A stretch of 64,000 nucleotides of DNA from Brachionus manjavacas (lineage: Eukaryota; Rotifera; Eurotatoria; Ploima; Brachionidae), in NCBI GenBank assembly GCA_019054805.1, contig JAHQIY010000002.1, positions 3,224,001 to 3,288,000 of the forward strand, in the 5' to 3' direction. A model generated the notes under the pieces. That model saw only the letters and a list, made by a program, of their open reading frames with translations. It did not search any database and had not been told where the DNA came from. Made by a program: the position numbers and the translations under genes. This document shows, in pieces, positions 23,570 to 35,919 of this stretch (within the stretch, counting starts at the first letter, position 1; each line of letters opens with the position of its first letter).

Positions 23570-23645
23570 TCTTTTCAATTAATTCTTAAAACAATAAATG
23601 AATTAATTTATTTTTTATAAAACACTAAATAGACAGAATTTTAAA
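23570..23645. repeat. interspersed repeat shared with 30350-30425
   Basis: About 70 bases beginning TTTTCAATTAATTCTTAAAA and ending AAACACTAAATAGACAGAATTTT are essentially identical to 30355-30425, where they adjoin the 3' side of a minus-strand LINE. It is probably a solo 3' end of that LINE family. Confidence 0.6.
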
Positions 23646-23802
23646 AATAGATATATTCTGATATTTTAAAGACGAATAAATCTTAAAGTTATAAAAGAAA
23701 TGTTCGAGACCAATTCTTTCCAACTAAATTAAAATATTTTTTTTTAAATTTTGAAAGATTTATTCAAAAATTAAGCTTTTAATAGTAATTTGTTTTTAAA
23801 TT

Positions 23803-23935
23803 ATTTTTTATTTTTTATTTTTTATTTTTTATTTTTTATTGAGGTGTAAATGTTCAACTCGATGCAGTAACCTCTGTGTCAGATCGGATCCGTTGCTCGA
23901 AAAGGTACCAGAAATGGAGATTAGGGTCTCCTCAT
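23803..23935 (-). mobile_element. retroposon 3' end with A5-6T tandem tail
   Basis: On the minus strand a non-AT-rich segment (GGAGACCCTAATCTCC hairpin-like block, then GTACCTTTTCGAGCAACGG) runs into tandem AAAAAT units at 23803-23843. This is the layout of a short retroposon or truncated LINE 3' end with a simple-repeat tail. No coding is visible. Confidence 0.55.
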
Positions 23936-24199
23936 TTTCCATTATGTTTATAATAAAAAACTTCAATTATCTAAAATCTTTATAAAGCTTTATTTAGCTT
24001 AAATCAACAAAAAGCTTAAAAAGATTTAATAGGTTTATTATGTCACAGTATGTTTAGCTTAGATTAATATAATTTTAGTTATTTTTTATTTTATTAAGCC
24101 AAAATAAATAACTTAACTAGTTTTGAGATAAAATAAATTTTTTATAGATCTATATATTTGCTTTTTATAATGAAATCAAATATATAAATTCTAAAAGTT

Positions 24200-25735
24200 T
24201 AATAATTTAAAAATCTCTGAAATTTTAATCTTTGGACGAAGGACAAAGTGATGCCGATTTTTTTAATGAAGACGAACTTGACATTGAAGACTTCGCTACT
24301 GATTTCGCCAAAAATTTAACTAAATTTGAATCCAAATCTGACAATGAGGATTTGTAATAGGAAAATTTTTTCTTATTAAAAATAAAATAAAATAAACCTA
24401 AAATAATTTATGATTATAATGAATACCTTTTTGAAAACGAGAATGATTAAAAAATTTACTGGCGTTGCTTAGTGTCGTAACCGGTACAGTGTCGAGCTCG
24501 GATTTATACAAATCTATAAAAAACTAAGATTGTATATAAAAATTTAGTACATTTTCATGAACCAGATCCAGATGGTATATCAAAGAACGTGCTGTTAGAA
24601 CTATCGAAAAACCCAAAAGAATAATAAATGAGTGTTTAACTGAGTTTTCTGTTTCTTCATCTCCTTATTTGACAAATTCTAAAAACATGACTCAAATGAT
24701 TAATAGACTTAGACGTCAAGCGAATGGATTTGGTAGTGATCCAAAGCAAAGAGAAAAAATTTTAATAAATGATAATTATAAGCAATCAGTGTCTGGTAAA
24801 AATTTTTCTCTTATTTGATAGCGGCGAAGAAGCGGATCGCATGATAATTCTTGGTACACAAGAAAATTTGGAATTATTTAGTCGTGAGTCTATTTGGTAC
24901 GTGGATGGTACATTCGATGTGAGCCCTAAACTCTTCAAGCAAATTTTCACTATCAACGTAATCATTAACAACAAAAATTTAGCTTGTATTTACGCACTTT
25001 TGCCAGGTAAACAGCAAATAACTTATACAAGAGTCTTAGAATTTATAGTAAAAAATGTGTCAAAACATCCGAAATTCATTAAATCGGATTTTGAAAAAGG
25101 AATTATTAATTCAATCAAATTAAATTTCCCAAAAACAAGCGATTGTGGATGCTATTTTCATTTTACTTAAATATTTGGAGAAAAGTGGAAATAGTGGATT
25201 GAAAAAGATGTTTTCTGAAGATGAAAATTTTAGGAAGAATTATCGATATCTTAAAAGTGTTGCCGTTTTGTCCAGTTTAAGATATTATTTATGTTTTCAA
25301 TAAATTAAGTCAAATGCCCCAGTAGAATTCGATAAAGTGTCAGAATATTTGGAGAAATATTTCGTTGGTTTACCAAATCCTAATAATCCAAAATTACGTG
25401 AAGTTCAAATTTTTCCGATTAAACTCTGCTGTCTTCAACAAAGAGTGCTTAAAGATATGCCCAGGTCAAATAACAGTCTTGAGGTCTGGCATAAGTCCTT
25501 TTCACAAGGCTTCGCCTTTCATCCATGTGTCAATAAGCTTATAAAGAACTTTATTATAGAAAAGCATGCTGTTGAGTGTAGTTTGGAACAAATTAAGAAT
25601 GGTGTCATTTTTCAAAAAGATAAGCGAGAAATGGATAGAGATGATAAAATTGTAGAATTATACAAGTCGTATGAAAGAAAAAATTTTCATATATTTTTTG
25701 ATAAATTAATAAATTTGTTAAAAAATTAAAGAATT
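24200..25735 (+). pseudogene. decayed FLYWCH/MULE-type transposase gene
   Basis: Frame 24769-25170 carries the MULE transposase core: SIWYVDGTFDVSP, then YALLPGKQQITYTRVLEFI, KFIKSDFEKGIINSI and CGCYFHFT. Frame 25337-25729 continues with DMPRSNNSLEVWHKSFSQGF, a block typical of FLYWCH/MULE proteins of invertebrates. Upstream, 24550-24790 has a HEPDP zinc-finger-end-like motif and an IIN-ECLTEFSVSS block, with a frame shift and stops between them; 24235-24357 is an acidic frame. Stops at 24354-24360 and the shift near 25170 break it. It was probably a Mutator-like element or a gene derived from one. No terminal inverted repeats were recognised. Confidence 0.72.
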
Positions 25736-26686
25736 AATTAACTTGTTAACAATTATCATTCTACTTTTTTTACTATGTTCTTTTTCTGTTTAATGAATTC
25801 TATAAAATCATTTCAATAAATTGTGCATTCTATGAAATTGAACATATTCTTTCTACATAAGCATTCTATATAACAAAATTTCTTTAAAATTGAATGGTCC
25901 CAAAAAATCCAATAAGATCTCTGCAAAATTTATATTTTTAACATTTACAATTAAATACTTAAATGGCTGGAGGTGTCAATTTGAGAGTTTTTCACAAACT
26001 CAAATCTAATTTTTTAGTTAACGATCAAACATATAGATGTTTTAATATTTTTTTTTAAAGCTTGGGAAAAATCATTTAAATATTCTGCTTTTATATTACA
26101 GACTCTAATGGAACGAATGCAACATTTAAAAAAAGTTTTTGTCAAAATTAGCTGGTCCTTTGAGTGTTAAAAAGATATGGAAAAATACGAAAAAAAATCA
26201 AAATTTAAAATTTTAGGATTTTAGGATTATCTTAAAAATCTTGACTAGCTGAACCAAAAAATATCAAAAATTGGAAAATCCGAACTTTCTTAAAAATATA
26301 AAATAAAATATATTATTTTAGCTCATTAATTTTTATACATTTTATAGTTACAGTGGCCATTTCTTGGTTAATTTTTAGATTTTTTAACTTTTATTTAAAA
26401 CACTCAAAAAAAGATGGCTATTTAAATACAAATTTGTTTGACCATTGAATATTCGAAATCAAATTTATAGCCCTTAAAAATAGTTGAATCTCGTATTCGA
26501 CTAGAAAAGCCAAATTATTCCATTTTGGGCAATTTTTTCCTGCTTATACCTACAAACAAATTCCTTCCAGATTCTTGAGTAAGTTTTTCGATCACTTGAA
26601 TCAGAATTTAAGATGCCAAAAATTATCCATTGTTCGTTTTTTACTTTATCAATTGCAAAGTGTAGCATTAAGTTAATTATTATTTA
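25736..26686. other. intergenic, nothing recognised
   Basis: About 0.95 kb of AT-rich sequence between the transposase remnant and the LINE tail. Short words such as TGAATATTCTAT-like repeats occur near 25800-25870 but I see no defined element. Confidence 0.35.
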
Positions 26687-29600
26687 TTTGCTTCTCTGTT
26701 CGAGCATAGGCTCCTTCAGATAAAAAAAAAAAAAAAAAAAAAAATAAATAAAATAAAATAAAATAATTAAAACAGTTTAAAAACTTTTAAATTTCAAATA
26801 AGTTATTTTTTCATTTATGAATTAAAGGATGAGATACGAAAATAATAATTAAAGAGCTGGGAGAAAAAATAAAAAAACAAAAAAAAAATAAAAAGAAAAC
26901 AAAAAATATAGATAAGATCTTAAGAGTCAGAAAATTTTTGTATAATTAGATAGCAGCTACATAGGGGAGTAGGATTCGTAATAAATCTAGAATCAAAGCC
27001 TCTTTGATATTCCGAAACAAGTCTTTTAGTCAATGGAACTGAATAATCAAGAGCATTACGGAGGTAATTTTCTAAGAGATTGCTTAATCTGTGGTCAATT
27101 TTACTGATATTCAATTTATTTTCTGCTTCATAGAATAATGATTCAGAGGAGGTTCTGAGAGGAAGTTTTAGAATGCATCTAACAGCAGTATTTTGAATAA
27201 CTTGTAGCTTTTGTAAACCTGATTCGGAGAATGAGTTAAGACATGGAAAATTATAATCCAGAATTGAGCCAATAAGTGCCTTGTAAAGACTAGCTAGTGT
27301 ATTGTGGTTGAGCTTCCAATTTTTGAAGACAAAATTTTTATTATATTGAGTCTATTCATGCATTTAGTCTTTACTTCTTTAATTTGTTTATCAAAGCAAA
27401 GACTTTCATCAAAGTACAGACCAAGAAATTTATTAGTTTTATAATAGGGAATTGTTTTGTTGAATAACTGAAGTCTAAAGGTATTATTAAATTTCTTATT
27501 TTTTGTGAAAATTGTGTAGCTACATTTATTTGGGCACATTTTCATCTTCCATTTGCATAACCATGGCTCTATTTCTTTTAAATAGTTATTTATTTCTCTT
27601 TCAATTCTTCCTGTCTTTTTAAATATGAAGAAAGTAATCAGATCATCAGCAAACAGGAGTGAGTATTTTTTGTTCGAAATATCGGCTTCGGGAACATCAT
27701 TAATAAATATGCTAAATAGTAAGTGGCTTATTACTGAGCCTTGTGGAACGCCTGCCCTAATTGGAAATGAATTTGATGTAAAGTCATTAATTTTTACCTT
27801 GAAAGATCTGTGATACAAGAATGATCGTATCCAGAGGATAAGATAGTCAGGTATTTGAGCTTTAATTAGTTTATAGAAGAGACCTTCATGCCAAACCTTA
27901 TCAAATGCCTTAGAAATATCAAAAAAGAGACCGCACACCTTTTTAGATCTGCAAAAAGACTCAGATATTTTTTGAATCAAAAAGATAAGGTTGTCTGCAG
28001 TCTTCCTTAATCGTCTAAAGCCAGATTGTTCATTTGCTAGTATTTTATTATTTTCAACATATGAATAAAGTCTATTGTAAACTATCCTTTCCAGTAATTT
28101 TCCAAAACAACTTGTAACACTTATTGGACGATAGTTATTAGGGTCGGAAGGAAACTCTTTTTTTTAAAATCATAGAAATTTTGGCGATCTTCCAAGCTTC
28201 AGGGAAAAAATCATTTTTTAAGCAAAGGTTAAAGAACTCTAGGACTCTTATTAGGAAAGGATTCGGAAGATTTTTAAGCATTTTATTATGGATTCCATCA
28301 AAACCCATTGCCGATTGATCTTTAGCTTTGTTGATAGCTTCTTTTAGCTCGGATAGTGTAATTTCAACAAATTTAACACTCTGTTTCTTGTTAAAATAAT
28401 CATTGACAAATTTATGTACTTCTCTATCAGAATTAACATTGATAAAGTCATAATTCAAACTAAATGTATCTTTAAGAATTCCACCAAAGCAGTTACCTAG
28501 TTATATCGATTTCTGAGTCAAAAATGCTATTTTTATACTCAAGTTTATTAATTTTGTAATATGATTTTGATTTTCTAAATTTGTTTATCTTATTCCAAAA
28601 CGGTTTACTAGATTTTGGGTTTTTGCCTATTTTATTAATGAAATTTGACCAATTTTTGTTTCTAAACTCTCTTAATTTATATCTCAATTCACTTGTTAAT
28701 TTGTTGTACAAAGGCCTAAATTCCGCATATTTTGATTTTAATCTTTTTGCTTTCCTTCTTTGTCTAATTGTATCAATAATGTCTCTTGGTAATGTTTGCC
28801 AAAATAATTTACAAGATTTAGCTGGGATAGACCCGCTTGCAGCATTATTTAATTCATTGGTAAGTTTACTAGCGATAGCCTCAATGTTATTAAACTCGAG
28901 ATTAGAGCAGTCTTCATATTGGCTATTGCAAAGAAGACTCTTAAATTTAACCCAGTCAGCTCTGTTGAAGTCATAACTAAATTTCTCAAGGCTTGCTTGG
29001 TTAATACTAATGTAATTTGAGTTTAGTTTTAATTGTACTGGGTAGTGATCACTTGTCATGTCCCAATCGTATAGAAATTTAAAGTCATAAATTTTATCAA
29101 GTAAATTTGGTGAGGATATATACAGGTCAAGAATTTCATAATAGTCCCGATTGGCAAGATGAAAGGTAGGTGAACTATTGTTAATGAGGGCAAAATTTAG
29201 GTTGAGTAAGGCATCTTCAAGAATGGCTCCATTCTGGTTCTGGGTATTAAGACTGCCTAGGCTATCAGATTTGGCATTAAAATCACCTCCTAAAATAAAA
29301 TGGGTATACTTATTTGAAATATTTTCAAGAAGACTATAATTCAGAGTACTACTCGGTGGGTTTTAGAGACAGAAAATAGATAATGGAATGGAGTTCAGGT
29401 TAATTTTAATTCCCACGAGTTCAAGGTTCCAATGGTCAAGTGACAGGTCCTGAAAAAATTCGACTTTTTGTTTATGAGAATGGCAACCCCTCCACCGAAA
29501 TTATTTCTTGGCTTTGAGACTTTATAGAAGTTAGAAAAGTTGATAAAGAAATTATCTCTTAGTTCGTCGACTTTAAGTTCGCACAAAAGAACTATGTCAG

Positions 29601-30240
29601 GATCATAAGTGTCCAAGAAATTTTTAAAAAGTTCCAGTTTTGATACCAAATTATTACAGTTCCACTGAATAATAAGCATTGTTGATTTTTGATTAAGTTG
29701 ATTAAGTTAAAGGTCAAACTTTCCAGGAATAAAAACTATAAAAATGAAAAGAAATAAAAGAGAGAGAGGAAAAAAAAAAAAAAAAAAAAAGAAAAAAAAT
29801 GAATTAATATAGTTGCTTGGTTGGGAGGACATCTTCATTACTGTCGAAAAAAGCATTATCATCGATTGAACTCGTACTCCTTAGAGTTTTTGCTTTTGAT
29901 TTTGCTATCGTTGAAGAAGTTCTTTTTTCCTTTGCTTGAGAGGCTTTGTAGTTTGGATGTTTGAGCTCATTTCATTATTTGATTCGTAGTTGCTAGATAG
30001 TTCGCTTTCGAAACCATCAAGACCGGGTGGTCTGACTGGAGTCGGGGGATCATTTAATTGACTAAATATAGGAATATTAGCTGACTGGATAATGTTATTT
30101 TGAGGGAGGGGAATTGCTGGTTCTTGGAATGTAGTGGAATAAGTAGATGATAAAGCAACAGGAGTCTTCGTGCCTGTATTCGTGCCTATAGTTAATGAGT
30201 TCATTAGAGTATTCATACGCTTGTGTAGCTGGACCGTCTA
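26687..30240 (-). mobile_element. near-full-length LINE (ORF1 part, EN, RT), inactivated
   Basis: About 3.5 kb in minus orientation. An ORF1-like fragment lies at 29905-30216. The endonuclease starts at 29679 (MLIIQWNCNNLVSKL, then NFGGGVAILINKKSNFF) and continues through GGDFNAKSDSLGS and TSDHYPVQLKL (to 29059). The pre-RT block (28138-28458, ELKEAINKAKDQSAMGFDGIH) and RT (27294-27980: FDISKAFDKVWHEGLFYKL, RAGVPQGSVISHLLF, LLFADDLITFF) follow, so catalytic residues are present. Several frame shifts and stops break it. The 3' end has the GAGC-ATAG-GCTC hairpin, CTGAAGGAG and a TAAA-type tail next to a long A/T run. It belongs broadly to the Jockey/CR1/I assemblage. Confidence 0.88.
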
Positions 30241-31639
30241 CCAAGTAAACCTCTATTAGAGCCACGCGATCGAATAACTAATTAGTCGGGTGGATTTCTA
30301 AGGTGGGTTAATTAATGATGAAAAGCGGGATACTTTTAAATAATTTTTGTTTACTTTTCAATTAATTCTTAAAACAATAAATGAATTAATTTATTTTTTA
30401 TAAAACACTAAATAGACAGAATTTTCACGCCCTTGTACTTTTTCTAACGCTTTTACGTCACCTTTTTTGCTCGGATTCCAAACTTGAACTGCAAAATCGA
30501 GGTGAGGTCTAAACAAAGACATATAAAGTTTCAACCAAAGAGTTTCTTCTCTACTTAAAAATGTTCTTTTAAGAATTCCGAGTTCTTTATTTGCTTTCGC
30601 GCACGCGTTCTTTACTTAACAAGTCCATTTAAGGTCTGAAGACACCATAACGCCTAGATCCTTTTCACACTAAGTGGTAGAAATTTCGGCATAAATCATT
30701 TATGCAAATAAAAAGTTTTTATTTTGCTTGAAATGATGTCAGGTAGATCATTTATGTATATTACAAAAAGCAAAGGGCCAAGCACAGACCCTTGAGGTAC
30801 GCCACTCAGTACTTGTGACCAATCCGAAACTGCATCTCCAAGCACAACGCGCTGAACCCTTCCGCTTAAAAAGTCTTTAAGCCATTCGATCAATCGTTTA
30901 CTCAGTCCGTAACTGCTCAATTTATGTAGGAGGCGTTTATGCGGAACTGTGTCAAAGGCTTTCGAAAGATCGAGGTAAATTTCGTCAACGCTATTTCCCT
31001 TAGCTAACTCACTCGTGATCATGTCAAAAGTCTCCAAGAGATTAGAGCATTTCCTTTTTTGGGAACAAAGCCATGTTGACTTCCGGATATCAGATATTCT
31101 CTATTAATAAGACATAAGTCGATCTCTTATAATACCTTCGAGTACTTTACAAGCCACTGATGTCAGAGAGACCGGCCGATAGTTTTCTGGTTCAAATCTA
31201 CTCCCTTTTTTGTGGATCGGAGAAACATTTGCTATTTTTCATTGTTCAGGAATTTTGCCCAATTCAATAGACCGCTTAAAAATAATTTCCAACGGCTTAG
31301 ACATCCCTTCGGCATATTTTTTTTAAATAAGAAGATGAACCCCATCAAATCCAATAGATTTACTACCGTTAAGTTTCTCAAGTTTTTCTTGAATGATTTT
31401 ACTATTCAAATAACTCGACACATCTTCAATGTCAAAAGTTGCTGAAGTCCGAAGCGGAAACAAAGGAAGTTCATCATCTGGTTTATTTTTGAAAACTTCA
31501 TTTCGGTCTACAGTAATAGATCTTTTTTTCTCATCACACGGATTTGATCTTTGCCACCCATTTTGCTTCTAATATATTCGTATACAAGCTTTGGATCATT
31601 CTTTGCTTTACTAGCAAGTGTATTCTCATATTTAAGTTT

Positions 31640-31830
31640 CGCTCTCATTAACTTTAACTTCAACTTTAATTTTTTTTAGCTTATTTACTCTATTTTGATT
31701 CTTTATTTTTATTTAATTTTATTTACTTTAATTTTATTTTTATTTTATTTTTTTTATTTTATTTTTAATTTATTCTGAAGGAGCTTTAGCTCGGTACAGA
31801 AAACAAATAAATAAATAAAATAAATTAATA
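31640..31830 (+). mobile_element. retroposon 3' tail inserted in LINE
   Basis: A T-rich pyrimidine stretch ending in CTGAAGGAGC, hairpin GAGC-TTTA-GCTC, GGTACAGAAAAC and then AAATAAATAAATAAAA. The same 3' end in the same layout terminates the LINEs at 757 and 38328, so this is a severely 5'-truncated copy (or a SINE that borrows that end), here on the plus strand. Confidence 0.7.
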
Positions 31831-32774
31831 AGACTTTTTTTACTTCTCTTTATGAAGCCTTGTACTTCATTTTATACTCAGATTTTAAGTCCTTCTTGCA
31901 AGACTTGAGACTATACCACGCTTGATGCTTTTTTTTTAACACATTTTCTCGTCTCGAAAGTCATCCATTTCTCTCCAAACCTTTTGTTTAACTTTTTTTC
32001 TGGTATAAGAGATTCACATAAAGATGAATATGAATTTAGAAATTTCTAGTAACAATCTTCCACCTCCAGCCCACCCAACTCCACCTTCCAACAAACAGAA
32101 CTGACTCCCTCGCAAATACCATCAAAGTTTGCACTTCCACCATTTTTTTTCCAATCAGACCTTTTACTCTCACCTCATTCATTGCAAATTTCCATTATAA
32201 CACCACATGGGCTTTATCTGAAGAACAGAGCGATGGAAGATGATTAACTTCAAGGACTCGTTCAGGATCACTAGTTAAAATAAGATCAAGAAGGCTTCAT
32301 CCATTATTTTCTCCATGTAAGAAAGTAGGAAAATCCACGCACTGAATCAAGAAGGCTTCTTCTAGACGCTCGATAAATCGCTGTTCGTTTACGCCATTCG
32401 CAATCCCACCAGCATCAGTCCAAACAATTTCTGGAAAATTAAAATCACCACAAACCATCAACGAGTCATAAATTCCCTTCTCTATCTCTTCTCTCGTTGA
32501 CTTAAAACAGTTGTTCAAACACTCTGTTACGTCCAAGCTGCTTAAAGGTTTTCTAAACAGACAGCCCACCAATACACTTTGCGATCCACTTTTTACGGCA
32601 CACCAGATTCGTTCCACACTCTCGTAACAAAGATCCTTATTACTCACTTCAATCGAACAGAGATCCGCTCTTACATATATACAGACGCCACCACCTCGTC
32701 CCAGTCTGTCTTTCCAGTACAAACTGTACCCACATATGTTCGCGATCTTTTCCATCAACATGTTATTGAACGAG

Positions 32775-33010
32775 AATAAAAAGCGTTTTTATAGTGTTCA
32801 TTTGTCGAACCTGCATGGCCCGCCGCTTGGTTCAACAATAAAGCCCTTATCCGTATGCGGGATTATGAATTAAAAAGATAACCTATAAATAAGTGTAAAA
32901 AGCTTATTAAAATTGCAATTAGAAATTACGAAAAGAAATTTGCTTAGTTATCAAAATCGAAACAGAAGCTAGTTAAAAACTACTTAAATTTTCCTAAAGT
33001 TTGGCCGCAA
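32775..33010 (+). mobile_element. plus-strand LINE linker fragment
   Basis: Plus-strand reading gives AWFNNKALIRMRDYELKR followed by KCKKLIKIAIRNYEKKFA, the segment between endonuclease and RT in CR1/Jockey-type LINEs (usually PxWFNxEI...RKR). It is short, with a stop in between. Confidence 0.5.
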
Positions 33011-33983
33011 GCAAATGTAACGCCTTTTCATAAAGAGGGTTCGAAACTCTTTTGAAAGACTATTTAATAGTCTTTACTTTTAATAGTCTTGACTATCAAG
33101 CCAAGACTATTAAAAGCACCTGATAGGATCCTTGGTCTTGTGAAATCTTTGGGACTACTTTAGGATTCTAAATAGGATTTGGTTCCTCTTTTAAGTTTTT
33201 CCTTTTTCGCTTTTGCAATTTCTGTGATTTGTATTACCAAATCTTTATCTAGCGCTGTGAAATTCGTCTTCACTCTTGACTTTGTGGCCGCCTGATTTGT
33301 TGGTTTCTCTCGGGCCTGTATTGCTGTTGTGAGCTCTTTCCTTACCCGGTTTCAAATTTCCTTGGTAGCAGTATTCTGAGGTTGATTATTTGCGATATTC
33401 GAGTTCACTTTTTCTTTCATAATATCAAAGTGATCTTGTAGTGTCGCAACCGCTTCTTTTTTTTAATCTTAAAGTGTGAGTGTGTAGGCTGAAATGTTAA
33501 CTTCATCCGGTTTTATTGAGATTTAAATTCAAGCTAAATTTAAGATTTAAATTATGTAAAGTTTTGTTTTTTCGAAAAAATAAATAAATACACAAATTTA
33601 TTAAATATTTGCTATCTGCTTAGTTTTTTATATCTCAAACACTCACAGTTTGGACATAAATTTCATTCAAAATATAGAAAATTTTCAAAAGATTTGATCA
33701 TCAAAAATCTTGAATCATCAAGTAAACAAAATGAATTGATTGATTAGAATGATTGATTAGAGTAAATATAGGAAAAGCCTTTTTTTTATCTTAATTTCGG
33801 TATTACACCAATACATAGTTAATGACAATTTTGTGGTTTTAAATTAAATTCAATCATTTATAAGTAAAATGCAATATTTAAAAAAAACAGTTGAAGACAA
33901 TTACCGAAATTTAAAAATATTTATTTAATTTAAAAAAATGCTTCCTGAAGCATGCTATTTAAATATGACTCCAAGTAAAATTT

Positions 33984-35898
33984 TCACAAAATGTTACAAT
34001 TCATTCTGCAATTTTTCAATTTATCTTTATCTTTTCTTATTAGGTCTCGAAGAGTTTGTTTTACCATTAATTGATCTTCAAAGTATCTTTTGACCGAATC
34101 GAAAATTTTAATCTTAAACAAAAAAGTTTGAATATTGAAAATTTAAAATTTTAACTAACTTCTGCAAAAAAATTTTCGGCGTCAGTACTACCAGTTTTAC
34201 ATTCAATTGAGTCGAATTGATTAAAAATTTGTTTAAAAATATTTTCCTTTTGTTTAAGGATATCAAGTGATGGAGAATTTTGAACCAGAAAATATTTGAG
34301 CCCACTTAATCCTTCAAGGTGATTTTCATTTAATGAATTCAAAAAATTATCTCTTGCCAAATTTAGAATGAGATAATCAATATTTTTCATATTTTTAAAG
34401 CACCCTTCATCCATTCTTTTTAGATCATAAATTTCCAATGCCTGCAAGCTGACTAAATTGTCTGCAAAGGTCGAAATTGTCGTGCAGTTAATCGTCAGCA
34501 TTTTCAATTTTGGCAGATGAAAATTTTCCAAAATTGTGTTCGATTCTAGTTTTGCATTATTTTTCAAGTTTAAGATCTGTAAGTTTTTCAATCGAGACAG
34601 AAAATCAAAATTTTCTATAAGATTATTTTCTAAATTTAAATATTTTAAATTTTTCTGGAACATAAAAGTTGACGGTTCGATTTTTTTGATTCTATTTGAG
34701 TACATGATTAGAATTTCTAATTTGTGAAGTTGTTTTAAAGCTTTTGGATGAACGAACTCAATCGAATTGCTATTAAGTTCTAGCTTTTCAAGCTTATTTA
34801 ATCCATCTAATTCATACTGATTTACCTTTTTTAAACAATTTTGTGACAGATTTAATATCTTAAGATTCCTTAGATTGCTAAAACATCGATGAGAAATTGA
34901 ATTGATTTTGTTTGAATAAAGGTTCAACTTTGTTAGATCTTCAAGTGGACTAAAAATACTGTTAGTTAATTTTTCAATTTTTGAATTTAGAATAGACAAA
35001 TCTGTTAGTTTATTTAGACCGTAAAAAACATCATTTTCCATTCCAATTATTCCTTTCAAACTAAGCTCTTTAAGATTTTCTAATCCTTTGAAATTTTCAT
35101 TTTTCAATTTTCCTTTAAACTCCAGCTTAACACTCTGTAAGCTGAGCATTTTTTCATAAATGTTAAAACATGGTAGAAAGGTTGGCAACGTAATCATCAT
35201 GGATAAACAATCCAAATAGGAACAATCGATTAAATTTTCAAATATGTCTAAACTCTGCTCATTTAATTCATCAAAATGCAACAAATCCAAGTTCAAGAAA
35301 TGCAGTTTTTTTTCTGTGGTCAAGTTGATCACTGGAAAAGTAAGTTTGGAGCTCATTTGTTCGAAAAGAATTGTTGCAATTAAAAAATTCTAATTAAAAA
35401 TAAAAATTAAATTTCTAATTTCAAATTTAATCAACTATTTTACTTTCAAAGACTTGAACTTTTTCTGAAAATTATTTAATTCCCTTGGAATTTTATTACA
35501 ATAATTTCTAAAAATATTTTTTTTTAAATTATTTTTAACCTTTAAAAAACTTACGTGAGCTCTGAGGTAATTTCATCATCAATATTTATATCTAGTATTA
35601 TCAGCTTTCCAATTCTGTTATCGAATAAAAATTTTGTGCTTCTGATATCATACGTTTCTTGTATTTTTAGTATTTTTTTTGTGTTTGGAACAAAGAGACA
35701 ATATTTAAGATCACCTTGGGATAAATTCTTCAAATTGAAATCTCGTAATTGATCAATTAAAGTGATAAATTTATTTCGTGTTGTGTTCACAGCATCTTTT
35801 TCACATTCTTCTTTCTCTAAAATTTCTTCGGTCTGTAAATCAATTTTGTTTGCCAAATCATCAAAATAAGAAATAATGTGGTGTCGATCCTGGAACAT
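33984..35898 (-). CDS. leucine-rich repeat protein, copy 2
   Basis: CDS complement(join(33984..34112, 34160..35351, 35555..35898)), about 554 aa from the ATG at 35898; the true 5' end is unresolved. Exon 2 is the same length as in copy 1 (1192 nt) and over 90 percent identical by eye, including the LRR block LKILNLSQNCLKKVNQYELD. Exon 3 starts IKIFDSVKRYFEDQLMVKQ and ends differently (CRMNCNIL). Exon 1 repeats the helical segment. The first coding bases differ from copy 1: a TTG replaces the first ATG region, and an acceptor-like TTACAG lies just upstream of it, so an additional 5' exon or the internal ATG at 35898 is used. Function unknown. Confidence 0.68.
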
Positions 35899-35919
35899 TT
35901 TTTCGTCCAAAAAATTTAT

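Larger units (their letters stand above)
30350..33475 (-). mobile_element. second LINE (CR1/L2-like RT), fragmented and interrupted
   Basis: Minus-strand order is ORF1-like helical coding (about 33130-33470, e.g. IQAREKPTNQAATKSR), endonuclease (32297-32761: GYSLYWKDRLGRGGGVCIYV, LMVCGDFNFPEIVW), and RT (30696-31037: DEIYLDLSKAFDTVPHKRLL, SQVLSGVPQGSVLGPLLF, YINDLP). The FADD box region is broken after YINDLPDIISS. Additional RT-like blocks are broken between 31060 and 31640. A plus-strand retroposon tail (31640-31830) and a plus-strand LINE linker fragment (32775-33010) interrupt it. It is inactive. Confidence 0.85.

Noticed and set aside
23570-23645. The sequence shared with 30355-30425 as a conserved regulatory element
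   Set aside because: One copy adjoins the 3' side of a LINE, so a dispersed LINE end is the simpler explanation.
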